A stretch of 64,000 nucleotides of DNA from Pseudomonas benzenivorans (GTDB lineage Bacteria; Pseudomonadota; Gammaproteobacteria; Pseudomonadales; Pseudomonadaceae), in the NCBI RefSeq assembly GCF_900100495.1, contig NZ_FNCT01000003.1, positions 416,295 through 480,294 on the forward strand, written 5' to 3'. The notes under the pieces were generated by a model. It was not told where the DNA came from. It did no database searches and was given only the letters and a program-made list of their open reading frames with translations. How positions within the stretch are numbered: position 1 is the first letter of the stretch; each line of letters starts with the position of its first letter. The position numbers were made by a program, and so were the translations under genes. Positions 36,259 through 50,228 of the stretch are shown piece by piece.

Positions 36259-36448
36259 TAGCAAGTCGTTGGAAAACTACTGCGCTCGGCTATGCGGTGT
36301 TGAAATCAGCCCGGGACGCGGCGTCTCGGAATGCTCATGTACAGCTCGTACACTCGCGTGCGAGCCCAGTCCGTTTCCTCGGCTGATTTCGCCTTAACTC
36401 GGCGTCCCCGCCTAGCCGTCGCTCGCTACATTTTTCAACGGCCTGCTA
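36259..36448. repeat. Stop-codon-linked palindromic element, copy C (190 bases)
   Basis: Left end TAGCAAGTCGTTGGAAAACT is a diverged version of TAGCAGGCCGTTGAAAAACT. Right end ATTTTTCAACGGCCTGCTA is close to the right end of copy B. The middle has GAATGCTCATGTACAGCTCG and TACACTCGCG, homologous to AAATGCTCATTTACAACACG in copy B, plus an extra section with CTCGGCTGATTTCGCC. On the minus strand the final bases give TAG, the stop of the 36446 gene. No reading frame worth noting. Confidence 0.82.
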
Positions 36449-37264
36449 GAGCTGGGTAGCCGAATACTGGGCGGAAACCTGTTCCAGACCTTCGATGATG
36501 CTGTCGGAGTACTTGTTGACCAGGAACGGTACGCTGTTTTCGTTGTAGTTAAGTAGCGATTTCTCGATATAGCGCCACTTGGTGCTGACGCCGCCCAGGG
36601 TCCGCTTGATCTGTGGGGTGTTTTGCGGGGCTTGTTCCAGGCTCGCCAGTTTGCTGGCGAACTCGCCGACCAGCTCCTCGATCGGCCGGCTTTCGCCACC
36701 GCCCATGAACGTCGCCCCGACCGAGGCGCTACGCGACGCGTAGTCCATTGCAATCGCCTGCATCAGCAGGCTCTGCTCGCGGCTCTGCTGGGTCAGCCGG
36801 GCTGTCGTATGCCCGCTTTCCTGCTGGATCTTGCTGTACAGCTCCTGGCTCAGGGTCATCAGTTGCTGGTTGCGGGCGGCCAGATCGGCCACCGGTTGCA
36901 GGTCCGTGTAGCCCTGGCTTTTCAGTGCCTTGGTCAGGTTGTTCAGGTCGCTCCGGTAGCCTTGCCACTGCTGTTCGAGCTGCGAGCGCAGTGCCTGCGA
37001 GCCTTCGCCAGGCATGTCGGTGAGCGCGCTCAAATGCTGGGCGGCTTCGTCCAGCGACTCGTCGATCATCCGCGCATAGCGTTGATCGCCCTCCATGCTG
37101 TTGTACATGAAGAAGTCGCTCAGGCTCTTCTGTGCCGCCAGGCGCAGTTGATGGACTTCCAGCAGGGTGCCGGCGGCATCGGCCGCTTGGGCGGCGGCGC
37201 CGAACGAGGGGAGGGTGATCGCGAGCAGGGTGCTCAAGGAAATGACAAGCAGTCGGCTCGACAT
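36446..37264 (-). CDS. Periplasmic protein of unknown function, helical
   Basis: 272 residues from ATG 37264 with GGAG five to eight bases upstream. Sec signal peptide MSSRLLVISLSTLLAITLPS, predicted cleavage after GAAAQA (about residue 27). The mature protein is almost all helical: TLLEVHQLRLAAQKSLSDFF, SLDEAAQHLSALTDMPGEGS and LNNLTKALKSQGYTDLQPVA. It resembles a four-helix sensor or ligand-binding bundle, but I recognise no family. The TAG stop is supplied by element C. Corresponds by position to a conserved hypothetical between uspA and fadB in P. aeruginosa. Confidence 0.7.
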   Translation of the reverse strand: MSSRLLVISLSTLLAITLPSFGAAAQAADAAGTLLEVHQLRLAAQKSLSDFFMYNSMEGDQRYARMIDESLDEAAQHLSALTDMPGEGSQALRSQLEQQWQGYRSDLNNLTKALKSQGYTDLQPVADLAARNQQLMTLSQELYSKIQQESGHTTARLTQQSREQSLLMQAIAMDYASRSASVGATFMGGGESRPIEELVGEFASKLASLEQAPQNTPQIKRTLGGVSTKWRYIEKSLLNYNENSVPFLVNKYSDSIIEGLEQVSAQYSATQL

Positions 37265-37747
37265 GGAGGCTCCGTGCGCCCCTCTGAGAGGGCTTTCATT
37301 GTTTTTTGTTGTTGTCACGCTTGGCTTGGACCGAGCGAGTTGCGGCGACTGTACCCGGAGCAAAGTGATTTGGCTAGGTATGCGCTGGATCACATTGTTC
37401 GGTGCAGGCCGCGGCGGATTGCCTCGTATCGACGCCGATGATTGCCTGATCGCCGCAAACTTGCGTGAGCTTTGCTCGAGTGGCCGTTCACATGGTGGCC
37501 GCTCCAGCGCGAGGGCGTATCGGGCCAATTGACAATTTGCGGCTTTTCCCTGAAGGTGGGCACACCCAAATCAAACGGGCGTATGAATTGAGCGTTTGTC
37601 TGAAAGGCGGCGCCTTTACAGCCCGATTATCGCGTCGGCGGGTGTGCCAGGCTGATGGGGGGCTAATCTCGACGGTAGTACCGTGGGATAGCCTGCTGGT
37701 TGGCTCCGATGTGTACTGTTCAGCTTCCATACCGTGGAGATCAGTTG
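37265..37747. other. 483-base divergent intergenic region before fadB
   Basis: No credible gene: the one long plus-strand frame (37465-37764) has skewed composition and no ribosome-binding site. A palindrome CCCTCTGAGAGGG lies at 37280-37292 just upstream of the minus-strand gene. CAAAC (37572-37576) and GTTTG (37594-37598) are PsrA-like half-sites, but 17 bases apart, unlike the 4-base spacing at psrA. A TTGACA at 37529-37534 has no matching -10. The fadBA promoter must lie here. Confidence 0.6.
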
Positions 37748-41101
<3,354 letters not shown>

Positions 41102-41117
41102 GCGTTGCAGGATGCGA

Positions 41118-41145
41118 AACCGGGGCCTTGCGCCCCGGTTTTTGT
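41118..41145 (+). terminator. fadBA intrinsic terminator
   Basis: AACCGGGGC (41118-41126), loop CTTGC, GCCCCGGTT (41132-41140), then TTTTG. Strong rho-independent terminator 17 bases after the fadA stop. Confidence 0.92.
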
Positions 41146-41178
41146 TTGTCCGCGGTAATTTTTTCAGGGAATTCAGCG

Positions 41179-41415
41179 ATGCAGTTACAGCCTGGTATTT
41201 ATCGTCATTACAAGGGACCTGAGTACCGTGTGTTCGGCGTGGCTCGGCATTCCGAGACCGAGCAGCAGATGGTGGTCTATCAGGCGCTGTACGGCGATTA
41301 CGGCGTGTGGGTGCGGCCGCTGGAGATGTTTTGCGAAGACGTCGAAGTGGACGGCGAGACGGTTCCGCGCTTTGCTCTGATTCAGGCCGAAACGGCCGTT
41401 TTCACTCGGCCCTGA
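41179..41415 (+). CDS. DUF1653 protein
   Basis: 78 residues from ATG 41179. [40 protein letters not shown] and [14 protein letters not shown] are the conserved core of DUF1653, a small beta-rich domain whose Y-R-HYK-G start is diagnostic. Function unknown. It lies between fadA and topA, separated from fadA by a terminator. Confidence 0.92.
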   Translation: MQLQPGIYRHYKGPEYRVFGVARHSETEQQMVVYQALYGDYGVWVRPLEMFCEDVEVDGETVPRFALIQAETAVFTRP

Positions 41416-41540
41416 GCCGAAGTCGCGCCACTGCTGCGCTTGACCTCGACTTAACCGCCACTATATATAGCGGTGCCGCGCTAGCAGCCTGCGCGTTGCC
41501 TCCCGCATTCATCTATCGAATTTCAGGAATTTTCCAATCC

Positions 41541-44150
41541 ATGGGCAAATCGCTGGTCATCGTGGAATCCCCGGCCAAGGCCAAGACCATCAACAAGTAC
41601 CTGGGCAGCCAGTACGTGGTGAAGTCGAGCATCGGCCACATCCGTGACCTGCCTACCAGCGGCTCGGCGAGCACGGCCAAAGAACCGGCCAAGCGTGGCA
41701 AGGCGGCTGCCGGCGAAACACCGACCCTGTCGCCCAAGGAAAAAGCCAAGCGACAGTTATTTGCACGCATGGGGGTCGATCCCGAGCACGGCTGGAAGGC
41801 CAAGTACGAGATCCTCCCGGGCAAGGAGAAGGTCGTCGAAGAACTGCGGCGTTTGGCCAAGGAAGCCGACACCATCTACCTCGCGACCGACTTGGATCGC
41901 GAGGGAGAGGCCATCGCCTGGCATCTGCGCGAATCCATAGGTGGCGATGACACTCGCTACAAGCGCGTGGTGTTCAACGAAATCACCAAGAAAGCCATTC
42001 AGGAAGCCTTTTCCAAGCCGGGCGAACTGGACATCAACCGGGTCAATGCCCAGCAGGCGCGGCGCTTCCTCGATCGTGTGGTGGGCTATATGGTCTCGCC
42101 ATTGCTGTGGACGAAGATCGCCCGCGGCCTCTCCGCCGGTCGGGTGCAGTCGGTAGCGGTGAAGCTGGTGGTGGAGCGCGAGAAGGAAATCCGTGCCTTC
42201 GTCCCGGAAGAATACTGGGAAGTGCACGCCGATCTCGGCACGGCCAAAGGTGCGACCGTGCGTTTCGAGGTGGCCCGCGAGAACGGCGCCGCCTTCAAGC
42301 CGTTGAACGAGGCCCAGGCGATGGCCGCGCTGGCGACGCTCAAGGCCTCCAGCTACAGCATCGCCAAGCGTGAAGACAAACCGACCAGCAGCAAGCCGTC
42401 GGCACCCTTCATCACCTCCACGCTGCAGCAGGCAGCCAGTAACCGTCTGGGCTTCGGCGTGAAGAAGACCATGATGATGGCACAGCGCCTCTATGAGGCT
42501 GGCTACATCACCTACATGCGGACCGACTCGACCAACCTTTCGGCCGATGCGGTGAGCATGGCGCGCGACTTCATCGAGGGCGAGTTCGGCAAGAAGTACC
42601 TGCCGGCCAAGGCCAATGTCTACAGCAGCAAGGAAGGCGCCCAGGAGGCGCACGAAGCGATTCGTCCGTCCGACGTCAACCTCAAGCCGACCCAGTTGTC
42701 GGGCATGGAGCGCGATGCCGAGCGCCTCTACGAGCTGATCTGGCGCCAGTTCGTCGCCTGCCAGATGCCGCCGGCCGAGTACCTGTCGACCACCGTCAGC
42801 GTGACTGCCGCTCAATTCGAGTTGCGCGCCAAGGGCCGCATCCTCAAGTTCGATGGCTACACCCGTGTGCTGCCGCAAATGAGCAAGCCGGGTGACGATG
42901 CCGTGCTGCCGGACATGAACGAGGGGGAAGCGCTCCAGCTGCTCAACCTCGACCCGAGCCAGCACTTCACCAAGCCGCCGGCACGCTATTCCGAAGCCAG
43001 CCTGGTCAAGGAGATGGAAAAACGGGGTATCGGTCGTCCCTCGACCTATGCGGCGATCATCTCGACCATCCAGGACCGCGGTTATGTCGCCTTGCACAAC
43101 CGGCGCTTCTATTCGGAGAAAATGGGCGATATCGTCACCGAGCGCCTGTCCGAGAGCTTCGCCAACCTGATGGACTACGGCTTTACCGCGGGCATGGAGG
43201 AGCACCTGGACGATGTGGCCCAGGGCGAGCGTGAGTGGAAGCACCTGCTCGACGAGTTCTATGGCGACTTCAAGAGCAAGCTCGAAGTGGCCGAAGCCAG
43301 CGACAGCGGCATGCGCGCCAACCTGCCGACGCCGACCGACATTCCCTGCCGCGAGTGCGGCCGGCCGATGATGATCCGTACCGCTTCCACCGGGGTATTC
43401 CTCGGCTGCTCCGGCTACAGCCTGCCGCCGAAAGAGCGCTGCAAGTCGACGATCAACCTGATTCCCGGCGACGAGATCGCCGCGGATGACGAAGGCGAGT
43501 CGGAGTCCCTGGTGTTGCTGGGCAAGCATCGCTGTGAGAAGTGCGGCACCGCGATGGATGCCTATCTGCTCGATGAAACGCGCAAGCTGCATATCTGCGG
43601 TAACAACCCGGATTGTTCGGGTTATCAGATCGAGCAGGGCCAATACCGCATCAAGGGCTATGAAGGTCCGAGCCTGGAGTGCGACAAGTGCGGCAGCCAG
43701 ATGCAGCTGAAGACCGGGCGTTTCGGCAAGTTCTTCGGTTGCACCAACAGCGAATGCAAGAACACTCGCAAACTGCTGAAGAGCGGTGAGGCGGCGCCGC
43801 CGAAGATGGATGCGGTGAAGATGCCGGAACTCAAGTGCGAGAAGGTCAACGACACCTACGTGCTGCGTGATGGGGCTTCCGGTCTGTTCCTGGCCGCCAG
43901 CCAGTTCCCGAAGAACCGTGAAACCCGGGCGCCGCTGGTGCTGGAGTTGATCCCGCACAAGGATGAGATCGATCCGAAGTATCACTTCCTCTTCGACGCA
44001 CCGAAGAAGGACCCGGAGGGGCGTCCGGCGGTGATCCGCTATAGCCGCAAGACCAAGGAGCAGTACGTGCAGTCCGAGGTCGAGGGTAAGCCCACCGGCT
44101 GGCGTGCGTTCTATGACGGGGGCAAGTGGAAGGTCGAGGATAAGCGCTGA
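41541..44150 (+). CDS. topA: DNA topoisomerase I TopA
   Basis: 869 residues. TOPRIM domain with E9 ([12 protein letters not shown]) and the D117-x-D119-x-E121 metal triad ([15 protein letters not shown]). Catalytic Tyr is Y325 in [15 protein letters not shown]. Type IA core with [20 protein letters not shown] and an extended C-terminus with at least three Cys4 zinc ribbons ([25 protein letters not shown]). It relaxes negatively supercoiled DNA. Start ATG 41541 ([10 protein letters not shown]). Confidence 0.98.
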   Translation: MGKSLVIVESPAKAKTINKYLGSQYVVKSSIGHIRDLPTSGSASTAKEPAKRGKAAAGETPTLSPKEKAKRQLFARMGVDPEHGWKAKYEILPGKEKVVEELRRLAKEADTIYLATDLDREGEAIAWHLRESIGGDDTRYKRVVFNEITKKAIQEAFSKPGELDINRVNAQQARRFLDRVVGYMVSPLLWTKIARGLSAGRVQSVAVKLVVEREKEIRAFVPEEYWEVHADLGTAKGATVRFEVARENGAAFKPLNEAQAMAALATLKASSYSIAKREDKPTSSKPSAPFITSTLQQAASNRLGFGVKKTMMMAQRLYEAGYITYMRTDSTNLSADAVSMARDFIEGEFGKKYLPAKANVYSSKEGAQEAHEAIRPSDVNLKPTQLSGMERDAERLYELIWRQFVACQMPPAEYLSTTVSVTAAQFELRAKGRILKFDGYTRVLPQMSKPGDDAVLPDMNEGEALQLLNLDPSQHFTKPPARYSEASLVKEMEKRGIGRPSTYAAIISTIQDRGYVALHNRRFYSEKMGDIVTERLSESFANLMDYGFTAGMEEHLDDVAQGEREWKHLLDEFYGDFKSKLEVAEASDSGMRANLPTPTDIPCRECGRPMMIRTASTGVFLGCSGYSLPPKERCKSTINLIPGDEIAADDEGESESLVLLGKHRCEKCGTAMDAYLLDETRKLHICGNNPDCSGYQIEQGQYRIKGYEGPSLECDKCGSQMQLKTGRFGKFFGCTNSECKNTRKLLKSGEAAPPKMDAVKMPELKCEKVNDTYVLRDGASGLFLAASQFPKNRETRAPLVLELIPHKDEIDPKYHFLFDAPKKDPEGRPAVIRYSRKTKEQYVQSEVEGKPTGWRAFYDGGKWKVEDKR

Positions 44151-44223
44151 TCGACAAGGTGCGCGTCGGTGTGAAGCGGGCGCGCGTATAGTGACTCGAT
44201 CGGTCTAAGTGGAGGGTGCCTTC

Positions 44224-44739
44224 ATGGCCCAAGAGCTTTATACCCGCACCAATCAGAAAATCTTCTATGCAGGGCTGTCGCTGGAGTCCTGGCGCAAGGC
44301 GCAAGAGGGGCAGGCGATGAATGCCCTGGCGCTGGTTCAGGCTGAGCGCGAGGCGGCGCTGTTTCACCTGTACGGTGCTTTGCTCGGCTTGTGCCACGAG
44401 ATCGCCGGCTACTATCGTCTGCCCGAAAGCAATGCGCCGCGCGTCGAGCAACTGTTGTGCAAGACAGTGCTCGATGCTGCGCCCAGCCCCGAACTGGCCG
44501 AACTGGTCGAGTTGGCGCAGCAGCCGGAGACCTGGCTGGCCCAGCTGTTGAGCGCCTATGCCGAGTTGTTCCGGCCGCCACACGCGGCAAAAAGGGCCAA
44601 GGTCGACCCGAGCACCCCGTTGATCGAGACGGTCAGCCTGGAGGAGGTGCCACCTCTGGCGCGGGAAACCCTGGAGGCCTGGCGGCAGCAATTGGCCGGT
44701 CTGGCGCGGCGCTTTCGCGAGACGCTCAGCGAGTGGTGA
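44224..44739 (+). CDS. DUF6586-like conserved protein
   Basis: 171 residues from ATG 44224 (GGAGGG upstream). All-helical: ELYTRTNQKIFYAGLSLESW, AEREAALFHLYGALLGLCHE and DPSTPLIETVSLEEVPPLAR. Matches a conserved pseudomonad family (I think DUF6586, from memory). No signal peptide. Position between topA and lexA region is conserved in P. aeruginosa. Function unknown. Confidence 0.75.
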   Translation: MAQELYTRTNQKIFYAGLSLESWRKAQEGQAMNALALVQAEREAALFHLYGALLGLCHEIAGYYRLPESNAPRVEQLLCKTVLDAAPSPELAELVELAQQPETWLAQLLSAYAELFRPPHAAKRAKVDPSTPLIETVSLEEVPPLARETLEAWRQQLAGLARRFRETLSEW

Positions 44740-44816
44740 GTTGAGTTTGGATAGGCGGGCTAGGGCGTGCCCTGGCCGGCTGTTACAATGCCGGCCTTAC
44801 GTGGAGAGCCAACCCT

Positions 44817-45050
44817 ATGCCTACATCCTTTCTTGAAATCGTCGAGTTGCCCGATGGGCGCATTGCCCTGCGTCGCGCGGAGGATCAAGAGGCGTTGGTG
44901 GTGCTGGATTTTTCTGCCGATGCCAAGGCGTTTCTGCAAGGCCAGCACGTCGAGGTGGCCAAGGCCATGCTCAACGTCGGTGTGCAAATGGCCGGCAGGC
45001 TGGCTGAGGGCGACTTCGACCAGGAAGACGCACCGCGCGTGTTGCACTGA
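44817..45050 (+). CDS. Small conserved protein, 77 residues
   Basis: MPTSFLEIVELPDGRIALRR, then ADQEALVVLDF-like EDQEALVVLDFSADAKAFLQ and helical VEVAKAMLNVGVQMAGRLAE. Acidic, cytoplasmic. No named family recognised. Start at ATG 44817 with GGAGAG upstream. It sits between the DUF6586-like gene and the convergent sulA. Confidence 0.75.
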   Translation: MPTSFLEIVELPDGRIALRRAEDQEALVVLDFSADAKAFLQGQHVEVAKAMLNVGVQMAGRLAEGDFDQEDAPRVLH

Positions 45051-45186
45051 ACTTGCCCGACGTCGTATCGCCGCCGCCGCTAGGGATGCGGCCGGTCATT
45101 GCGTCGGCTATTGATGAATTGTCTGCAAAGCTGCCGCCGAATTACCTTTGTGCACGTTCCCCTGTGCCCTGTCCCAAGTTGGCCTG

Positions 45187-45660
45187 CTAGCCCAGGCTGA
45201 TATTCAAACTCTGCGCCTTGCCTTGTCGTGCGGCGTGCTCGAGTTGTTGTCGCGCTTGTCGTTCGAGTGGCTGCAACCAGCTGACCACGGTATGGCTGCG
45301 GCCCAGCTTGAGGGCCTCCTGGGTTAGCTGCAGGACGCTTTGCTCGCTGCGCGGGTACAGCAGCAGGATGCGCTCGCGGTTGAGTCCGGCATCGCGTAAC
45401 CAGGCGTGAGTCAGGCTCGAGGGTGGTGCGATCAGGGTCAGCCAGCGTTCGCCATCGTTCTGGCTCAATTCGCGGAGAATCGGCGCGAGCAGATTGAGGC
45501 AGTGCCCGGTAGCGCCGCGTAGCGACATTTCGCTGAAGGCTTCAGGCTCGTCCGGCCAGGGTAATGTCAGTCCATCCTCCAATAGCGGAGGTACCGTCGA
45601 GACCAGAAACGCCTCGAATAATGGGAGTTGTGCACGGTTCAGCGACTGCGGGAACTGCAT
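45187..45660 (-). CDS. sulA: SOS cell-division inhibitor SulA
   Basis: 157 residues from ATG 45660. RecA-like beta-alpha core with WLTLIAPPSSLTHAWLRDAG, RILLLYPRSEQSVLQLTQEA and LKLGRSHTVVSWLQPLERQA; length and these blocks match pseudomonad SulA, which binds FtsZ and blocks septation after DNA damage. It is 10 bases downstream of lexA on the same strand, forming the lexA-sulA SOS operon, so it needs no LexA box of its own. Confidence 0.92.
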   Translation of the reverse strand: MQFPQSLNRAQLPLFEAFLVSTVPPLLEDGLTLPWPDEPEAFSEMSLRGATGHCLNLLAPILRELSQNDGERWLTLIAPPSSLTHAWLRDAGLNRERILLLYPRSEQSVLQLTQEALKLGRSHTVVSWLQPLERQARQQLEHAARQGKAQSLNISLG

Positions 45661-45670
45661 AGAACCTCCT

Positions 45671-46279
45671 CTAGCGGCGAATAACGCCGACACTCAAGCC
45701 TTCGATCACCAGATCCTGATCTTCCAGGTTCACTTCAATGGGAGCGAACTCGGGGTTCTCGGCGATCAGCCAGACTCTATTGCCTTCGCGCTTGAAGCGC
45801 TTGACCGTCACCTCATCATCGAGCCGTGCCACCACCACTTGGCCATTGCGGGCCTCGCGGGTGGTGTGCACGGCAAGCAGGTCGCCGTCGAAGATGCCGA
45901 TATCCTTCATGCTCATGCCGCGAACACGCAGCAGGTAGTCGGCCTTGGGGTGGAAGAAGTCGGGATCGATCCGGCATGATGTTTCAACATGCTGTTGCGC
46001 CAGAATCGGTGCCCCGGCGGCTACACGGCCAATGACTGGTAAGCCGTCTTCCTCGTTGTTCGGTTCGAAGCCGGGGATGCGGATGCCGCGCGATGCCCCG
46101 GGCGTCATCTCGATGGCGCCTTTGCGGGCCAGTGCCTTGAGGTGTTCCTCCGCGGCATTGGGTGATTTGAAACCAAGCGCCTGGGCGATTTCCGCGCGGG
46201 TTGGCGGGTAGCCGTTGTCTTCAAGGCAATGCTTGATGAAGGCGAGAATTTCAGCTTGGCGTGGCGTCAGTTTCAGCAT
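45671..46279 (-). CDS. lexA: LexA repressor
   Basis: 202 residues. N-terminal winged HTH ([40 protein letters not shown]). Self-cleavage site A88-G89 in [10 protein letters not shown]. Catalytic dyad S123 ([10 protein letters not shown]) and K160 (EVTVKRF). RecA filaments trigger cleavage and release the SOS regulon. Two LexA boxes lie just upstream. Confidence 0.98.
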   Translation of the reverse strand: MLKLTPRQAEILAFIKHCLEDNGYPPTRAEIAQALGFKSPNAAEEHLKALARKGAIEMTPGASRGIRIPGFEPNNEEDGLPVIGRVAAGAPILAQQHVETSCRIDPDFFHPKADYLLRVRGMSMKDIGIFDGDLLAVHTTREARNGQVVVARLDDEVTVKRFKREGNRVWLIAENPEFAPIEVNLEDQDLVIEGLSVGVIRR

Positions 46280-46287
46280 GATTGGCT

Positions 46288-46303
46288 CTGTTTTTTTATA
46301 CAG
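46288..46303 (-). promoter_or_regulatory. LexA box 1 (proximal)
   Basis: CTG-TTTTTTTATA-CAG, exact CTG-N10-CAG spacing, nine bases before the lexA ATG. Binding would block lexA transcript elongation and initiation. Confidence 0.9.
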
Positions 46304-46306
46304 TGA

Positions 46307-46339
46307 CTGGGATTATATACAGTGAATGTGACTTGGCAA
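46307..46339 (-). promoter_or_regulatory. LexA box 2 (distal) with embedded lexA promoter
   Basis: Box CTG-GGATTATATA-CAG at 46307-46322, starting 4 bases after box 1. On the minus strand TATAAT (46317-46312) lies inside the box, and TTGCCA (46339-46334) is a -35 exactly 16 bases upstream. LexA thus sits on its own -10. Confidence 0.85.
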
Positions 46340-46487
46340 TCCTCCTTTTTCCCGTCTCGGCTGAATTCACTGCTTGCGGTTTCGCCGTTGCTGCGTGTTA
46401 CTTGAGGCGTGCGTCGTTCGTCTTGTTCCGCGGCGAGGGTTCTTTCAGCGCTGTGTGACTGTCCAGCCAAAATACGGCTTATGCGAC

Positions 46488-46532
46488 TTGACAAAACGAC
46501 AGGTTGAAACGTATGTTTCAAACAAGTGTTTG
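46488..46532 (+). promoter_or_regulatory. psrA promoter with two PsrA operators
   Basis: -35 TTGACA (46488-46493) and a -10-like TATGTT (46512-46517) 18 bases apart. Operators: GAAACGTATGTTTC (46506-46519) and CAAACAAGTGTTTG (46519-46532), both fitting the G/C-AAAC-N4-GTTT-G/C consensus and sharing one base. Operator 1 covers the -10, matching autorepression. The start is 15 bases after operator 2. Confidence 0.85.
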
Positions 46533-46546
46533 TCAGGTGAAGAGTC

Positions 46547-47254
46547 ATGGCCCAATCGGAAACCGTTGAACGCATTCTCGATGCGGCAGAGCAGTTGTTC
46601 GCAGAGAAGGGTTTCGCGGAAACCTCATTGCGGTTGATCACCAGCAAGGCCGGGGTCAACCTGGCGGCGGTGAATTACCATTTTGGCTCGAAGAAGGCGC
46701 TGATCCAGGCGGTCTTTTCGCGGTTTCTCGGGCCGTTCTGCAGCAGCCTCGAGCGTGAGCTGGACCGCCGGCAAGCCAAGCCGGAGGCCAAGCCCAGCCT
46801 CGAGGAGTTGCTCGAGTTGTTGGTCGAGCAGGCGTTGGCGGTGAAACCGCGCAGCGGCAACGACTTGTCGATTTTCATGCGCTTGTTGGGGCTTGCCTTC
46901 AGTCAGAGCCAGGGGCACCTGCGCAAGTACCTGGAAGAAGTCTACGGCAAGGTCTTTCGCCGCTACATGCTCCTGGTGCACGAGGCCGCCCCGCGTATTC
47001 CACCGCTGGAGTTGTTCTGGCGTGTGCATTTCATGTTGGGGGCCGCGGCATTCAGCATGTCCGGGATCAAGGCCCTGCGCGCGATGGCCGAGAGCGATTT
47101 CGGGGTGAATACCTCGATCGAGCAGGTGATGCGCTTGATGGTGCCATTCCTGGCGGCGGGGATGCGTTCGGAGACCGGTTTGACTGACGAGGCTCTGGCA
47201 GCAGCGCAGCTCAAGCCGCGCGCCAAGGTCCCGAGTATTCCCGCCAAGGTCTGA
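46547..47254 (+). CDS. psrA: TetR-family regulator PsrA
   Basis: 235 residues. TetR HTH with RILDAAEQLFAEKGFAETSL and SKAGVNLAAVNYHFGSKKAL. Ligand domain of about 170 residues that binds long-chain fatty acids such as oleate. PsrA represses itself and fadBA and activates rpoS in pseudomonads. Divergent from lexA by 267 bases. The fadBA genes are 6 kb away. Confidence 0.95.
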   Translation: MAQSETVERILDAAEQLFAEKGFAETSLRLITSKAGVNLAAVNYHFGSKKALIQAVFSRFLGPFCSSLERELDRRQAKPEAKPSLEELLELLVEQALAVKPRSGNDLSIFMRLLGLAFSQSQGHLRKYLEEVYGKVFRRYMLLVHEAAPRIPPLELFWRVHFMLGAAAFSMSGIKALRAMAESDFGVNTSIEQVMRLMVPFLAAGMRSETGLTDEALAAAQLKPRAKVPSIPAKV

Positions 47255-47333
47255 GCACCGGCGCTCTGCGCGCGACGCCAACTCTGCCGCGATGGGTGGG
47301 CTTGGCAGGTTCGATCCGCTAAGCTAGCCGCTT

Positions 47334-47858
47334 ATGCGTGCCCTCGACCTTTTGCATATATCCCTTGCCGACCAGTGCCTGTACGGTTTCTCCGACGGGC
47401 AGTTGCTGTTGCGCCTGCCGGTTTCAACCGGGCTGAACGGCCCGGGCGAGCTGAATGGTTCCGGCTGTACACCGCGTGGCCTGCATCAGGTGCGCGCGAA
47501 GATCGGCGCGGGCCTGCCGCGGGGGGCGGTGCTGCGCGGGCGGCGTTGGACCGGTGAGGTCTGGTCGCCGGCCCTGGCTGCGCAATTTCCCGGCCGCGAC
47601 TGGATCCTCACGCGCATTCTCTGGCTCAGCGGCTGCGAGCCGGGGCGCAATCGCCTGGGGGCTGTGGATACCTTTCGCCGCTACATCTACCTGCACGGCA
47701 CCCCGGACACTGAGCCGATGGGCGTGCCCGGCTCCCATGGCTGTGTGCGTCTGCGCAACGCCGACTTGCTGGAGCTGTTCCCCCGCGTGCCCAACCATTG
47801 CGCGGTGCGGATCGATGAAGCGCCATGCCCGCGCTGGGCCGCGGCGCCACTCAATTAA
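47334..47858 (+). CDS. YkuD L,D-transpeptidase-fold protein without signal peptide
   Basis: 174 residues. Active-site motif H121-G-x11-S134-H-G-C137 (YLHGTPD...PGSHGCVRLRN) with C137 the nucleophile. The N-terminus MRALDLLHISLADQCLYGFS is polar, with no signal peptide or membrane helix, unlike periplasmic Ldt enzymes. Next to nagZ, a cytoplasmic recycling enzyme, 21 bases apart. It may act as a cytoplasmic L,D-carboxypeptidase, as described for the Acinetobacter ElsL/LdtK type. From 47334 ATG; psrA ends 79 bases before. Confidence 0.8.
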   Translation: MRALDLLHISLADQCLYGFSDGQLLLRLPVSTGLNGPGELNGSGCTPRGLHQVRAKIGAGLPRGAVLRGRRWTGEVWSPALAAQFPGRDWILTRILWLSGCEPGRNRLGAVDTFRRYIYLHGTPDTEPMGVPGSHGCVRLRNADLLELFPRVPNHCAVRIDEAPCPRWAAAPLN

Positions 47859-47879
47859 GGATTATCTGTGAGGACAAGC

Positions 47880-49626
<1,747 letters not shown>

Positions 49627-49645
49627 CAGTTGTCACGCTGACCGG

Positions 49646-49675
49646 AAAAGGGCCGCATCGCGCGGCCCTTTTTAG
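49646..49675. terminator. Intrinsic terminator between convergent genes
   Basis: AAAAGGGCCGC-ATCGC-GCGGCCCTTTTT, GC-rich stem with T-tract on both strands. It can end both the phosphorylase transcript and the minus-strand csiV/mfd transcript. Confidence 0.88.
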
Positions 49676-49676
49676 T

Positions 49677-50216
49677 TTATAGCGGGCTGACGCGGATCAG
49701 CAGGCCCAGGCTGCCGTGATCGAGATAGGTCAGTTCGCCGTTTTTCAGGCGGCTGCCTTGCTTGATGCGTTCGCTGCTGCTGAGCAGGCCGCTGTCGTCG
49801 AACTGGTTGACCCACAGGTCGGCCTCCAGGTCGATGAAGCGCGCTTGGCTGAGGCTCAGGGTGCCTTCGACCGGGAAGTGGCCGAATTGCTCGTTGCCGG
49901 TGCTCAGGGCCACGCTGCTGGCGTTGCCGTCGAGGTTCTGCGACCAGGCTTTGTGCAGCAGCACCTGGTAGCCGTTGGCCGGGTTCAGCTTGCCGGCTTC
50001 GCTGTTCAGTGCCGTGCTGCGTTCACGGCTGGCGTCGATCGGCTGTGCGCCCTGGCTCCAGTCCTCCGGTGCCGGCTGGCTGGCGGGGATTGGCTCGCCG
50101 GCTTGGCGGAAGACGATCACCTCGACCTGGTACAGGCCTGCGGCAAAGGCCGGGGCGGTGCTCAGCAGCGAGAGCAGGATGAGCGGCAGCAGGGCCAGGG
50201 TTCGGAATGCGCGCAT
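49677..50216 (-). CDS. csiV: CsiV-like periplasmic protein
   Basis: 179 residues with Sec signal MRAFRTLALLPLILLSLLST, cleavage near AFA-AG (about residue 26). The mature start GLYQVEVIVFRQAGEPIPAS and the later QARFIDLEADLWVNQF and SERIKQGSRLKNGELTYLDH match CsiV, a peptidoglycan-associated protein that aids LpoA/PBP1A activation in Vibrio. Here its activity is inferred only. 12 bases downstream of mfd on the same strand. Confidence 0.82.
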   Translation of the reverse strand: MRAFRTLALLPLILLSLLSTAPAFAAGLYQVEVIVFRQAGEPIPASQPAPEDWSQGAQPIDASRERSTALNSEAGKLNPANGYQVLLHKAWSQNLDGNASSVALSTGNEQFGHFPVEGTLSLSQARFIDLEADLWVNQFDDSGLLSSSERIKQGSRLKNGELTYLDHGSLGLLIRVSPL

Positions 50217-50228
50217 GGGGTCAGTCCT

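Noticed and set aside
37572..37598. PsrA site for fadB (CAAAC...GTTTG)
   Set aside because: The half-sites are 17 bases apart instead of the 4 seen at psrA, so I list them only as half-sites.
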